A DNA stretch of 64,000 nt from Metridium senile (taxonomy: Eukaryota; Cnidaria; Anthozoa; Actiniaria; Metridiidae): NCBI GenBank assembly GCA_949775045.1, contig CATKSA010000062.1, positions 1 through 64,000 on the forward strand. Direction: 5' to 3'. Shown here piece after piece: positions 50,923 to 63,892 of this stretch. The position numbers and the translations under genes are program-made. Every line of letters starts with the position of its first letter. The first letter of the stretch is position 1. The notes beneath the pieces were generated by a model. The model was not told the DNA's origin, did not search any database, and saw nothing but the letters and a program-made list of their open reading frames with translations.

Positions 50923-52380
50923 TAGGAATTTGTAGTTTTTTCTAAATAAAATCTTGCGCATTTATCAGAATGCTCTAATATTCTCAGACATTACTCACAG
51001 GGTCTAGGCGAAAATTTTGTGCCGAAAACCCCGATCTTTTTGACACATTTTCAGATTACCCTATAGGGCATATTGCATTGTGGGTAGGATTTTGTAGTTT
51101 TTTCTAAATAAAATCTTGCGCATTGATCAGAATGCTCTAATATTCTCAGACATTACTCACAGGGTCTAGGCGAAAATTTTGTTCCGAAAACCCCGATCTT
51201 TTTGACACATTTTCAGATCACCCTATAGGGCATATTGCATTGTGGGTAGGATTTTGTAGTTTTTTCTAAATAAAATCTCGCGCATTGATCAGAATGCTCT
51301 AATATTCTCAGACATTACTCACAGGGTCTAGGCGAAAATTTTGTGCCGAAAACCCCGATCTTTTTGACACATTTTCAGATCACCCTATAGGGCATATTGC
51401 ATTGTGGGTAGGAATTTGTAGTTTTTTCTAAATAAAATCTTGCGCATTTATCAGAATGCTCTAATATTCTCAGACATTACTCACAGGGTCTAGACGAAAA
51501 TTTTGTGCCGAATACCCCGATCTTTTTGACACATTTTCAGATCACCCTATAGGGCATATTGCATTCTGGGTAGGATTTTGTAGTTTTTTCTAAATAAAAT
51601 CTCGCGCATTGATCAGAATGCTCTAATATTCTCAGACATTACTCACAGGGTCTAGGCGAAAATTTTGTGCCGAAAACCCCGATCTTTTTGACACATTTTC
51701 AAATCACCCTATAGGGCATATTGCATTCTGGGTAGGATTTTGTAGTTTTTTCTAAATAAAATCTCGCGCATTGATCAGAATGCTCTAATATTCTCAGACA
51801 TTACTCACAGGGTCTAGGCGAAAATTTTGTGCCGAAAACCCCGATCTTTTTGACACATTTTCAGATCACCCTATAGGGCATATTGCATTGTGGGTAGGAA
51901 TTTGTAGTTTTTTCTAAATAAAATCTTGCGCATTTATCAGAATGCTCTAATATTCTCAGACATTACTAACAGGGTCTAGACGAAAATTTTGTGCCGAAAA
52001 CCCCGATCTTTTTGACACATTTTCAGATCACCCTATAGGGCATATTGCATTCTGGGTAGGATTTTGTAGTTTTTTCTAAATAAAATCTCGCGCATTGATC
52101 AGAATGCTCTAATATTCTCAGACATTACTCACAGGGTCTAGGCGAAAATTTTGTGCCGAAAACCCCGATCTTTTTGACACATTTTCAAATCACCCTATAG
52201 GGCATATTGCATTGTGGGTAGGATTTTGTAGTTTTTTCTAAATAAAATCTCGCGCATTGATCAGAATGCTCTAATATTCTCAGACATTACTCACAGGGTC
52301 TAGGCGAAAATTTTGTGCCGAAAACCCCGATCTTTTTGACACATTTTCAGATCACCCTATAGGGCATATTGCATTGTGGG
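50923..52380 (+). repeat. Nine-monomer unit made of three 486-bp triplets
   Basis: TAGGAATTTG monomers begin at 50923, 51409 and 51895, exactly 486 bp apart, each followed by two GATTTTG monomers. The first triplet has AGATTACCC and a TTTGTTCCG middle monomer. The second has TAGACG with CCGAATACCCC and a TTTCAAATC middle monomer. The third has ACTAACAGG with TAGACG and again TTTCAAATC. The triplets differ among themselves, so the true unit is nine monomers (1458 bp). Confidence 0.9.
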
Positions 52381-53352
52381 TAGGAATTTGTAGTTTTTTC
52401 TAAATAAAATCTTGCGCATTTATCAGAATGCTCTAATATTCTCAGACATTACTCACAGGGTCTAGGCGAAAATTTTGTGCCGAAAACCCCGATCTTTTTG
52501 ACACATTTTCAGATTACCCTATAGGGCATATTGCATTGTGGGTAGGATTTTGTAGTTTTTTCTAAATAAAATCTTGCGCATTGATCAGAATGCTCTAATA
52601 TTCTCAGACATTACTCACAGGGTCTAGGCGAAAATTTTGTTCCGAAAACCCCGATCTTTTTGACACATTTTCAGATCACCCTATAGGGCATATTGCATTG
52701 TGGGTAGGATTTTGTAGTTTTTTCTAAATAAAATCTCGCGCATTGATCAGAATGCTCTAATATTCTCAGACATTACTCACAGGGTCTAGGCGAAAATTTT
52801 GTGCCGAAAACCCCGATCTTTTTGACACATTTTCAGATCACCCTATAGGGCATATTGCATTGTGGGTAGGAATTTGTAGTTTTTTCTAAATAAAATCTTG
52901 CGCATTTATCAGAATGCTCTAATATTCTCAGACATTACTCACAGGGTCTAGACGAAAATTTTGTGCCGAATACCCCGATCTTTTTGACACATTTTCAGAT
53001 CACCCTATAGGGCATATTGCATTCTGGGTAGGATTTTGTAGTTTTTTCTAAATAAAATCTCGCGCATTGATCAGAATGCTCTAATATTCTCAGACATTAC
53101 TCACAGGGTCTAGGCGAAAATTTTGTGCCGAAAACCCCGATCTTTTTGACACATTTTCAAATCACCCTATAGGGCATATTGCATTCTGGGTAGGATTTTG
53201 TAGTTTTTTCTAAATAAAATCTCGCGCATTGATCAGAATGCTCTAATATTCTCAGACATTACTCACAGGGTCTAGGCGAAAATTTTGTGCCGAAAACCCC
53301 GATCTTTTTGACACATTTTCAGATCACCCTATAGGGCATATTGCATTGTGGG
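52381..53352 (+). repeat. Second, partial copy of the nine-monomer unit (six monomers)
   Basis: The first two triplets repeat at an offset of 1458 bp: AGATTACCC with TTTGTTCCG at 52381, then TAGACG with the rare CCGAATACCCC at 52867. The CCGAATACCCC variant occurs only at about 51508 and 52966. The copy breaks at 53353, where the TAGGAATTTG monomer carries TTTTTAGATC in place of ACTAACAGG/TAGACG. Confidence 0.9.
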
Positions 53353-53514
53353 TAGGAATTTGTAGTTTTTTCTAAATAAAATCTTGCGCATTTATCAGAA
53401 TGCTCTAATATTCTCAGACATTACTCACAGGGTCTAGGCGAAAATTTTGTGCCGAAAACCCCGATCTTTTTGACACATTTTTAGATCACCCTATAGGGCA
53501 TATTGCATTCTGGG

Positions 53515-54001
53515 TAGGATTTAGTAGTTTTTTCTAAATAAAATCTTGCACATTGATCAGAATGCTCTAATATTCTCAGACATTACTCACAGGGTCTAGG
53601 CGAAAATTTTGTGCCGAAAACCCCGATCTTTTTGACACATTTTCAGATCACCCTATAGGGCATATTGCATTGTGGGTAGGATTTTGTAGTTTTTTTCTAA
53701 ATAAAATCTCGCGCATTGATCAGAATGCTCTAATATTCTCAGACATTACTCACAGGGTCTAGGCGAAAATTTTGTGCCGAAAACCCCGATCTTTTTGACA
53801 CATTTTCAGACCACCCTATAGGGCATATTGCATTGTGGGTAGGATTTTGTAGTTTTTTCTAAATAAAATCTTGCGCATTTATCAGAATGCTCTAATATTC
53901 TCAGACATTACTCACAGGGTCTAGGCGAAAATTTTGTGCCGAAAACCCCGATCTTGTTGACACATTTTTAGATCACCCTATAGGGCATATTGCATTCTGG
54001 G
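53515..54001 (+). repeat. Three-monomer unit, first copy (487 bp)
   Basis: TAGTAG with CTTGCACATT; T7-CTCGCGC with TTCAGACCACCC; then CATTTATCAG with GATCTTGTTGAC and TTTTTAGATC. The rare CAGACCACC and CTTGTTGAC markers are linked and repeat in the next unit. Confidence 0.9.
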
Positions 54002-54488
54002 TAGGATTTAGTAGTTTTTTCTAAATAAAATCTTGCACATTGATCAGAATGCTCTAATATTCTCAGACATTACTCACAGGGTCTAGGCGAAAATTTTGTG
54101 CCGAAAACCCCGATCTTTTTGACACATTTTCAGATCACCCTATAGGGCATATTGCATTGTGGGTAGGATTTTGTAGTTTTTTTCTAAATAAAATCTCGCG
54201 CATTGATCAGAATGCTCTAATATTCTCAGACATTACTCACAGGGTCTAGGCGAAAATTTTGTGCCGAAAACCCCGATCTTTTTGACACATTTTCAGACCA
54301 CCCTATAGGGCATATTGCATTGTGGGTAGGATTTTGTAGTTTTTTCTAAATAAAATCTTGCGCATTTATCAGAATGCTCTAATATTCTCAGACATTACTC
54401 ACAGGGTCTAGGCGAAAATTTTGTGCCGAAAACCCCGATCTTGTTGACACATTTTTAGATCACCCTATAGGGCATATTGCATTCTGGG
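54002..54488 (+). repeat. Three-monomer unit, second copy (487 bp)
   Basis: Direct tandem copy of 53515-54001 with the same CAGACCACC and CTTGTTGAC markers. The same two-monomer T7/CTTGTTGAC pair returns at 58053 and 61135, followed each time by the CTTGCATATT monomer found at 54489. Confidence 0.9.
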
Positions 54489-57080
54489 TAGGATTTAGTA
54501 GTTTTTTCTAAATAAAATCTTGCATATTGATCAGAATGCTCTAATATTCTCAGACATTACTCAATGGGTCTAGGCGAAAATTTTGTGCCGAAAACCCCGA
54601 TCATTTTGACACATTTTCAGATCACCCTATAGGGCATATTGTATTCTGGGTAGGATTTTGTAGTTTTTTCTAAATAAAATATTGCGCATTTATCAGAATG
54701 CTCTAATATTCTCAGACATTACTCACAGGGTCTAGGCGAAAATTTTGTGCCGAAAACCCCGATCTTTTTGACACATTTTCAGATCACCCTATAGGGCATA
54801 TTGCATTGTGGGAAGGAATTTGTAGTTTTTTCTAAATAAAATCTTGCGCATTTATCAGAATGCTCTAATATTCTCAGACATTACTCACAGGGTCTAGGCG
54901 AAAATTTTGTGCCGAAAACCCCGATCTTTTTGACACATTTTCAGATCACCCTATAGGGCATATTGCATTGTGGGTAGGATTTTGTAGTTTTTTCTAAATA
55001 AAATCTTGCGCATTGATCAGAATGCTCTAATATTCTCAGACATTACTCACAGGGTCTAGGCGAAAATTTTGTGCCGAAAACCCCGATCTTTTTGACACAT
55101 TTTCAGATCACCCTATAGGGCATATTGCATTGTGGGTAGGATTTTGTAGTTTTTTCTAAATAAAATCTTGCGCATTTATCAGAATGCTCTAATATTCTCA
55201 GACATTACTCACAGGGTCTAGACGAAAATTTTGTGCCGAAAACCCCGATCTTTTTGACACATTTTCAGATCACCCTATAGGGCATATTGCATTCTGGGTA
55301 GGATTTTGTAGTTTTTTCTAAATAAAATCTCGCGCATTGATCAGAATGCTCTAATATTCTCAGACATTACTCACAGGGTCTAGGCGAAAATTTTGTGCCG
55401 AAAACCCCGATCTTTTTGACACATTTTCAAATCACCCTATAGGGCATATTGCATTCTGGGTAGGATTTTGTAGTTTTTTCTAAATAAAATCTCGCGCATT
55501 GATCAGAATGCTCTAATATTCTCAGACATTACTCACAGGGTCTAGGCGAAAATTTTGTGCCGAAAACCCCGATCTTTTTGACACATTTTCAGATCACCCT
55601 ATAGGGCATATTGCATTGTGGGTAGGAATTTGTAGTTTTTTCTAAATAAAATCTTGCGCATTTATCAGAATGCTCTAATATTCTCAGACATTACTCACAG
55701 GGTCTAGGCGAAAATTTTGTGCCGAAAACCCCGATCTTTTTGACACATTTTCAGATCACCCTATAGGGCATATTGCATTGTGGGTAGGATTTTGTAGTTT
55801 TTTCTAAATAAAATCTTGCGCATTGATCAGAATGCTCTAATATTCTCAGACATTACTCACAGGGTCTAGGCGAAAATTTTGTTCCGAAAACCCCGATCTT
55901 TTTGACACATTTTCAGATCACCCTATAGGGCATATTGCATTCTGGGTAGGATTTTGTAGTTTTTTCTAAATAAAATCTCGCGCATTGATCAGAATGCTCT
56001 AATATTCTCAGACATTACTCACAGGGTCTAGGCGAAAATTTTGTGCCGAAAACCCCGATCTTTTTGACACATTTTCAGATCACCCTATAGGGCATATTGC
56101 ATTGTGGGTAGGAATTTGTAGTTTTTTCTAAATAAAATCTTGCGCATTTATCAGAATGCTCTAATATTCTCAGACATTACTCACAGGGTCTAGGCGAAAA
56201 TTTTGTGCCGAAAACCCCGATCTTTTTGACACATTTTTAGATCACCCTATAGGGCATATTGCATTCTGGGTAGGATTTAGTAGTTTTTTCTAAATAAAAT
56301 CTTGCACATTGATCAGAATGCTCTAATATTCTCAGACATTACTCACAGGGTCTAGGCGAAAATTTTGTGCCGAAAACCCCGATCATTTTGACACATTTTC
56401 AGATCACCCTATAGGGCATATTGTATTCTGGGTAGGATTTTGTAGTTTTTTCTAAATAAAATATTGCGCATTTATCAGAATGCTCTAATATTCTCAGACA
56501 TTACTCACAGGGTCTAGGCGAAAATTTTGTGCCGAAAACCCCGATCTTTTTGACACATTTTCAAATCACCCTATAGGGCATATTGCATTCTGGGTAGGAT
56601 TTTGTAGTTTTTTCTAAATAAAATCTCGCGCATTGATCAGAATGCTCTAATATTCTCAGACATTACTCACAGGGTCTAGGCGAAAATTTTGTGCCGAAAA
56701 CCCCGATCTTTTTGACACATTTTCAGATCACCCTATAGGGCATATTGCATTGTGGGTAGGAATTTGTAGTTTTTTCTAAATAAAATCTTGCGCATTTATC
56801 AGAATGCTCTAATATTCTCAGACATTACTCACAGGGTCTAGGCGAAAATTTTGTGCCGAAAACCCCGATCTTTTTGACACATTTTCAGATCACCCTATAG
56901 GGCATATTGCATTGTGGGTAGGATTTTGTAGTTTTTTCTAAATAAAATCTTGCGCATTGATCAGAATGCTCTAATATTCTCAGACATTACTCACAGGGTC
57001 TAGGCGAAAATTTTGTTCCGAAAACCCCGATCTTTTTGACACATTTTCAGATCACCCTATAGGGCATATTGCATTGTGGG
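54489..57080 (+). repeat. Mixed interval of TAGGAATTTG and GATCATTTT monomers
   Basis: Opens with TAGTAG, CTTGCATATTG, ACTCAATGGG and GATCATTTTGAC, a linked set found again at 58378 and 61460 and nowhere else. TAGGAATTTG monomers lie at 54813, 55623, 56109 and 56757. The monomers from 55785 to 56432 (TTTGTTCCG; CTCGCGC; TAGGAATTTG with TTTTTAGATC; TAGTAG with GATCATTTT) recur from 57243 at 1458 bp, the same nine-monomer offset as in the block at 50.9 kb. AAAATATTGCGC monomers follow GATCATTTT monomers at 54651 and 56433. Confidence 0.82.
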
Positions 57081-60000
57081 TAGGAATTTGTAGTTTTTTC
57101 TAAATAAAATCTTGCGCATTTATCAGAATGCTCTAATATTCTCAGACATTACTCACAGGGTCTAGGCGAAAATTTTGTGCCGAAAACCCCGATCTTTTTG
57201 ACACATTTTCAGATCACCCTATAGGGCATATTGCATTGTGGGTAGGATTTTGTAGTTTTTTCTAAATAAAATCTTGCGCATTGATCAGAATGCTCTAATA
57301 TTCTCAGACATTACTCACAGGGTCTAGGCGAAAATTTTGTTCCGAAAACCCCGATCTTTTTGACACATTTTCAGATCACCCTATAGGGCATATTGCATTC
57401 TGGGTAGGATTTTGTAGTTTTTTCTAAATAAAATCTCGCGCATTGATCAGAATGCTCTAATATTCTCAGACATTACTCACAGGGTCTAGGCGAAAATTTT
57501 GTGCCGAAAACCCCGATCTTTTTGACACATTTTCAGATCACCCTATAGGGCATATTGCATTGTGGGTAGGAATTTGTAGTTTTTTCTAAATAAAATCTTG
57601 CGCATTTATCAGAATGCTCTAATATTCTCAGACATTACTCACAGGGTCTAGGCGAAAATTTTGTGCCGAAAACCCCGATCTTTTTGACACATTTTTAGAT
57701 CACCCTATAGGGCATATTGCATTCTGGGTAGGATTTAGTAGTTTTTTCTAAATAAAATCTTGCACATTGATCAGAATGCTCTAATATTCTCAGACATTAC
57801 TCACAGGGTCTAGGCGAAAATTTTGTGCCGAAAACCCCGATCATTTTGACACATTTTCAGATCACCCTATAGGGCATATTGTATTCTGGGTAGGATTTTG
57901 TAGTTTTTTCTAAATAAAATATTGCGCATTTATCAGAATGCTCTAATATTCTCAGACATTACTCACAGGGTCTAGGCGAAAATTTTGTGCCGAAAACCCC
58001 GATCTTTTTGACACATTTTCAGATCACCCTATAGGGCATATTGCATTGTGGGTAGGATTTTGTAGTTTTTTTCTAAATAAAATCTCGCGCATTGATCAGA
58101 ATGCTCTAATATTCTCAGACATTACTCACAGGGTCTAGGCGAAAATTTTGTGCCGAAAACCCCGATCTTTTTGACACATTTTCAGACCACCCTATAGGGC
58201 ATATTGCATTGTGGGTAGGATTTTGTAGTTTTTTCTAAATAAAATCTTGCGCATTTATCAGAATGCTCTAATATTCTCAGACATTACTCACAGGGTCTAG
58301 GCGAAAATTTTGTGCCGAAAACCCCGATCTTGTTGACACATTTTTAGATCACCCTATAGGGCATATTGCATTCTGGGTAGGATTTAGTAGTTTTTTCTAA
58401 ATAAAATCTTGCATATTGATCAGAATGCTCTAATATTCTCAGACATTACTCAATGGGTCTAGGCGAAAATTTTGTGCCGAAAACCCCGATCATTTTGACA
58501 CATTTTCAGATCACCCTATAGGGCATATTGTATTCTGGGTAGGATTTTGTAGTTTTTTCTAAATAAAATATTGCGCATTTATCAGAATGCTCTAATATTC
58601 TCAGACATTACTCACAGGGTCTAGGCGAAAATTTTGTGCCGAAAACCCCGATCTTTTTGACACATTTTCAGATCACCCTATAGGGCATATTGCATTGTGG
58701 GTAGGATTTTGTAGTTTTTTTCTAAATAAAATCTCGCGCATTGATCAGAATGCTCTAATATTCTCAGACATTACTCACAGGGTCTAGGCGAAAATTTTGT
58801 GCCGAAAACCCCGATCTTTTTGACACATTTTCAGATCACCCTATAGGGCATATTGCATTGTGGGTAGGATTTTGTAGTTTTTTCTAAATAAAATCTTGCG
58901 CATTTATCAGAATGCTCTAATATTCTCAGACATTACTCACAGGGTCTAGACGAAAATTTTGTTCCGAAAACCCCGATCTTTTTGACACATTTTCAGATCA
59001 CCCTATAGGGCATATTGCATTCTGGGTAGGATTTAGTAGTTTTTTCTAAATAAAATCTCGCGCATTGATCAGAATGCTCTAATATTCTCAGACATTACTC
59101 ACAGTGTCTAGGCAAAAATTTTGTGCCGAAAACCCCGATCTTTTTGACACATTTTCAGATCACCCTATAGGGCATATTGCATTGTGGGTAGGAATTTGTA
59201 GTTTTTTCTAAATAAAATCTTGCGCATTTATCAGAATGCTCTAATATTCTCAGACATTACTCACAGGGTGTAGGCGAAAATTTTGTGCCGAAAACCCCGA
59301 TCTTTTTGACACATTTTTAGATCACCCTATAGGGCATATTGCATTCTTGGTAGGATTTAGTAGTTTTTTCTAAATAAAATCTTGCACATTGATCAGAATG
59401 CTCTAATATTCTCAGACATTACTCACAGGGTCTAGGCGAAAATTTTGTGCCGAAAACCCCGATCTTTTTGACACATTTTCAGATCACCCTATAGGGCATA
59501 TTGTATTCTGGGTAGGATTTTGTAGTTTTTTCTAAATAAAATCTTGCGCATTTATCAGAATGCTCTAATATTCTCAGACATTACTCACAGGGTCTAGGCG
59601 AAAATTTTGTGCCGAAAACCCCGATCTTTTTGACACATTTTCAGATCACCCTATAGGGCATATTGCATTGTGGGTAGGATTTTGTAGTTTCTTTCTAAAT
59701 AAAATCTCGCGCATTGATCAGAATGCTCTAATATTCTCAGACATTACTCACAGGGTCTAGGCGAAAATTTTGTGCCGAAAACCCCGATCATTTTGACACA
59801 TTTTCAGATCACCCTATAGGGCATATTGTATTCTGGGTAGGATTTTGTAGTTTTTTCTAAATAAAATCTTGCGCATTTATCAGAATGCTCTAATATTCTC
59901 AGACATTACTCACAGGATCTAGGCGAAAATTTTGTGCCGAAAACCCCGATCTTTTTGACACATTTTCAGATCACCCTATAGGGCATATTGCATTGTGGGT

Positions 60001-60162
60001 AGGATTTTGTAGTTTTTTTCTAAATAAAATCTCGCGCATTGATCAGAATGCTCTAATATTCTCAGACATTACTCACAGGGTCTAGGCGAAAATTTTGTGC
60101 CGAAAACCCCGATCTTTTTGACACATTTTCAGATCACCCTATAGGGCATATTGCATTGTGGG
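57081..60162 (+). repeat. Nineteen-monomer segment, first copy (3082 bp)
   Basis: Aligned with 60163 onward at a constant 3082 bp until about 59500. Shared rare markers are TTTGTTCCG (57340 and 60422), CAGACCACC, ACTCAATGGG (58449 and 61531), ACAGTGTCTAGGCAAAA (59101 and 62183), and GCATTCTTGG (59341 and 62423). The first base difference I see is TAGGAATTTG versus TAGGATTTTG at the left edge. The monomer 59351-59512 begins as the partner's 62433 monomer but has the GTATTCTGGG tail of the partner's next monomer, so one monomer is missing here relative to the second copy. Confidence 0.93.
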
Positions 60163-63100
60163 TAGGATTTTGTAGTTTTTTCTAAATAAAATCTTGCGCA
60201 TTTATCAGAATGCTCTAATATTCTCAGACATTACTCACAGGGTCTAGGCGAAAATTTTGTGCCGAAAACCCCGATCTTTTTGACACATTTTCAGATCACC
60301 CTATAGGGCATATTGCATTGTGGGTAGGATTTTGTAGTTTTTTCTAAATAAAATCTTGCGCATTGATCAGAATGCTCTAATATTCTCAGACATTACTCAC
60401 AGGGTCTAGGCGAAAATTTTGTTCCGAAAACCCCGATCTTTTTGACACATTTTCAGATCACCCTATAGGGCATATTGCATTCTGGGTAGGATTTTGTAGT
60501 TTTTTCTAAATAAAATCTCGCGCATTGATCAGAATGCTCTAATATTCTCAGACATTACTCACAGGGTCTAGGCGAAAATTTTGTGCCGAAAACCCCGATC
60601 TTTTTGACACATTTTCAGATCACCCTATAGGGCATATTGCATTGTGGGTAGGAATTTGTAGTTTTTTCTAAATAAAATCTTGCGCATTTATCAGAATGCT
60701 CTAATATTCTCAGACATTACTCACAGGGTCTAGGCGAAAATTTTGTGCCGAAAACCCCGATCTTTTTGACACATTTTTAGATCACCCTATAGGGCATATT
60801 GCATTCTGGGTAGGATTTAGTAGTTTTTTCTAAATAAAATCTTGCACATTGATCAGAATGCTCTAATATTCTCAGACATTACTCACAGGGTCTAGGCGAA
60901 AATTTTGTGCCGAAAACCCCGATCATTTTGACACATTTTCAGATCACCCTATAGGGCATATTGTATTCTGGGTAGGATTTTGTAGTTTTTTCTAAATAAA
61001 ATATTGCGCATTTATCAGAATGCTCTAATATTCTCAGACATTACTCACAGGGTCTAGGCGAAAATTTTGTGCCGAAAACCCCGATCTTTTTGACACATTT
61101 TCAGATCACCCTATAGGGCATATTGCATTGTGGGTAGGATTTTGTAGTTTTTTTCTAAATAAAATCTCGCGCATTGATCAGAATGCTCTAATATTCTCAG
61201 ACATTACTCACAGGGTCTAGGCGAAAATTTTGTGCCGAAAACCCCGATCTTTTTGACACATTTTCAGACCACCCTATAGGGCATATTGCATTGTGGGTAG
61301 GATTTTGTAGTTTTTTCTAAATAAAATCTTGCGCATTTATCAGAATGCTCTAATATTCTCAGACATTACTCACAGGGTCTAGGCGAAAATTTTGTGCCGA
61401 AAACCCCGGTCTTGTTGACACATTTTTAGATCACCCTATAGGGCATATTGCATTCTGGGTAGGATTTAGTAGTTTTTTCTAAATAAAATCTTGCATATTG
61501 ATCAGAATGCTCTAATATTCTCAGACATTACTCAATGGGTCTAGGCGAAAATTTTGTGCCGAAAACCCCGATCATTTTGACACATTTTCAGATCACCCTA
61601 TAGGGCATATTGTATTCTGGGTAGGATTTTGTAGTTTTTTCTAAATAAAATATTGCGCATTTATCAGAATGCTCTAATATTCTCAGACATTACTCACAGG
61701 GTCTAGGCGAAAATTTTGTGCCGAAAACCCCGATCTTTTTGACACATTTTCAGATCACCCTATAGGGCATATTGCATTGTGGGTAGGATTTTGTAGTTTT
61801 TTTCTAAATAAAATCTCGCGCATTGATCAGAATGCTCTAATATTCTCAGACATTACTCACAGGGTCTAGGCGAAAATTTTGTGCCGAAAACCCCGATCTT
61901 TTTGACACATTTTCAGATCACCCTATAGGGCATATTGCATTCTGGGTAGGATTTTGTAGTTTTTTCTAAATAAAATCTTGCGCATTTATCAGAATGCTCT
62001 AATATTCTCAGACATTACTCACAGGGTCTAGACGAAAATTTTGTTCCGAAAACCCCGATCTTTTTGACACATTTTCAGATCACCCTATAGGGCATATTGC
62101 ATTCTGGGTAGGATTTTGTAGTTTTTTCTAAATAAAATCTCGCGCATTGATCAGAATGCTCTAATATTCTCAGACATTACTCACAGTGTCTAGGCAAAAA
62201 TTTTGTGCCGAAAACCCCGATCTTTTTGACACATTTTCAGATCACCCTATAGGGCATATTGCATTGTGGGTAGGAATTTGTAGTTTTTTCTAAATAAAAT
62301 CTTGCGCATTTATCAGAATGCTCTAATATTCTCAGACATTACTCACAGGGTCTAGGCGAAAATTTTGTGCCGAAAACCCCGATCTTTTTGACACATTTTT
62401 AGATCACCCTATAGGGCATATTGCATTCTTGGTAGGATTTAGTAGTTTTTTCTAAATAAAATCTTGCACATTGATCAGAATGCTCTAATATTCTCAGACA
62501 TTACTCACAGGGTCTAGGCGAAAATTTTGTGCCGAAAACCCCGATCTTTTTGACACATTTTCAGATCACCCTATAGGGCATATTGCATTGTGGGTAGGAT
62601 TTTGTAGTTTTTTCTAAATAAAATCTTGCGCATTGATCAGAATGCTCTAATATTCTCAGACATTACTCACAGGGTCTAGGCGAAAATTTTGTGCCGAAAA
62701 CCCCGATCATTTTGACACATTTTCAGATCACCCTATAGGGCATATTGTATTCTGGGTAGGATTTTGTAGTTTTTTCTAAATAAAATCTTGCGCATTTATC
62801 AGAATGCTCTAATATTCTCAGACATTACTCACAGGGTCTAGGCGAAAATTTTGTGCCGAAAACCCCGATCTTTTTGACACATTTTCAGAACACCCTATAG
62901 GGAATATTGCATTGTGGGTAGGATTTTGTAGTTTTTTTCTAAATAAAATCTCGCGCATTGATCAGAATGCTCTAATATTCTCAGACATTACTCACAGGGT
63001 CTAGGCGAAAATTTTGTGCCGAAAACCCCGATCATTTTGACACATTTTCAGATCACCCTATAGGGCATATTGTATTCTGGGTAGGATTTTGTAGTTTTTT

Positions 63101-63406
63101 CTAAATAAAATCTTGCGCATTTATCAGAATGCTCTAATATTCTCAGACATTACTCACAGGGTCTAGGCGAAAATTTTGTGCCGAAAACCCCGATCTTTTT
63201 GACACATTTTCAGATCACCCTATAGGGCATATTGCATTGTGGGTAGGATTTTGTAGTTTTTTTCTAAATAAAATCTCGCGCATTGATCAGAATGCTCTAA
63301 TATTCTCAGACATTACTCACAGGGTCTAGGCGAAAATTTTGTGCCGAAAACCCCGATCTTTTTGACACATTTTCAGATCACCCTATAGGGCATATTGCAT
63401 TGTGGG
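60163..63406 (+). repeat. Segment, second copy (20 monomers, 3244 bp)
   Basis: Tandem copy of 57081-60162. It contains one more monomer: 62433 and 62595 together correspond to the single monomer at 59351. After that point the offset is 3244 bp (for example 59513 with 62757, and GATCATTTT at 59787 with 63031). Private changes are CCCCGGTCTTG near 61406, CAGAACACCC near 62887, and GGGAATATTG near 62901. The copies are otherwise very close by eye, so the duplication is young. Confidence 0.92.
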
Positions 63407-63568
63407 TAGGATTTTGTAGTTTTTTCTAAATAAAATCTTGCGCATTTATCAGAATGCTCTAATATTCTCAGACATTACTCACAGGGTCTAGGCGAAAATT
63501 TTGTGCCGAAAACCCCGATCTGTTTGACACATTTTTAGATCACCCTATAGGGCATATTGCATTCTTGG
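62433..63568 (+). repeat. Seven-monomer unit that restarts at 63569
   Basis: The order TAGTAG with CTTGCACATT after GCATTCTTGG, CTTGCGCATTGATC with GATCATTTT and a GTATTC tail, then CATTTATCAG begins at 62433 and again at 63569 (1136 bp). The second copy runs out of the window. Private in the second are GATCTGTTTGAC near 63518, GACTCATTTT near 63688 and GGGCATTTTG near 63875. Confidence 0.85.
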
Positions 63569-63892
63569 TAGGATTTAGTAGTTTTTTCTAAATAAAATCT
63601 TGCACATTGATCAGAATGCTCTAATATTCTCAGACATTACTCACAGGGTCTAGGCGAAAATTTTGTGCCGAAAACCCCGATCTTTTTGACTCATTTTCAG
63701 ATCACCCTATAGGGCATATTGCATTGTGGGTAGGATTTTGTAGTTTTTTCTAAATAAAATCTTGCGCATTGATCAGAATGCTCTAATATTCTCAGACATT
63801 ACTCACAGGGTCTAGGCGAAAATTTTGTGCCGAAAACCCCGATCATTTTGACACATTTTCAGATCACCCTATAGGGCATTTTGTATTCTGGG

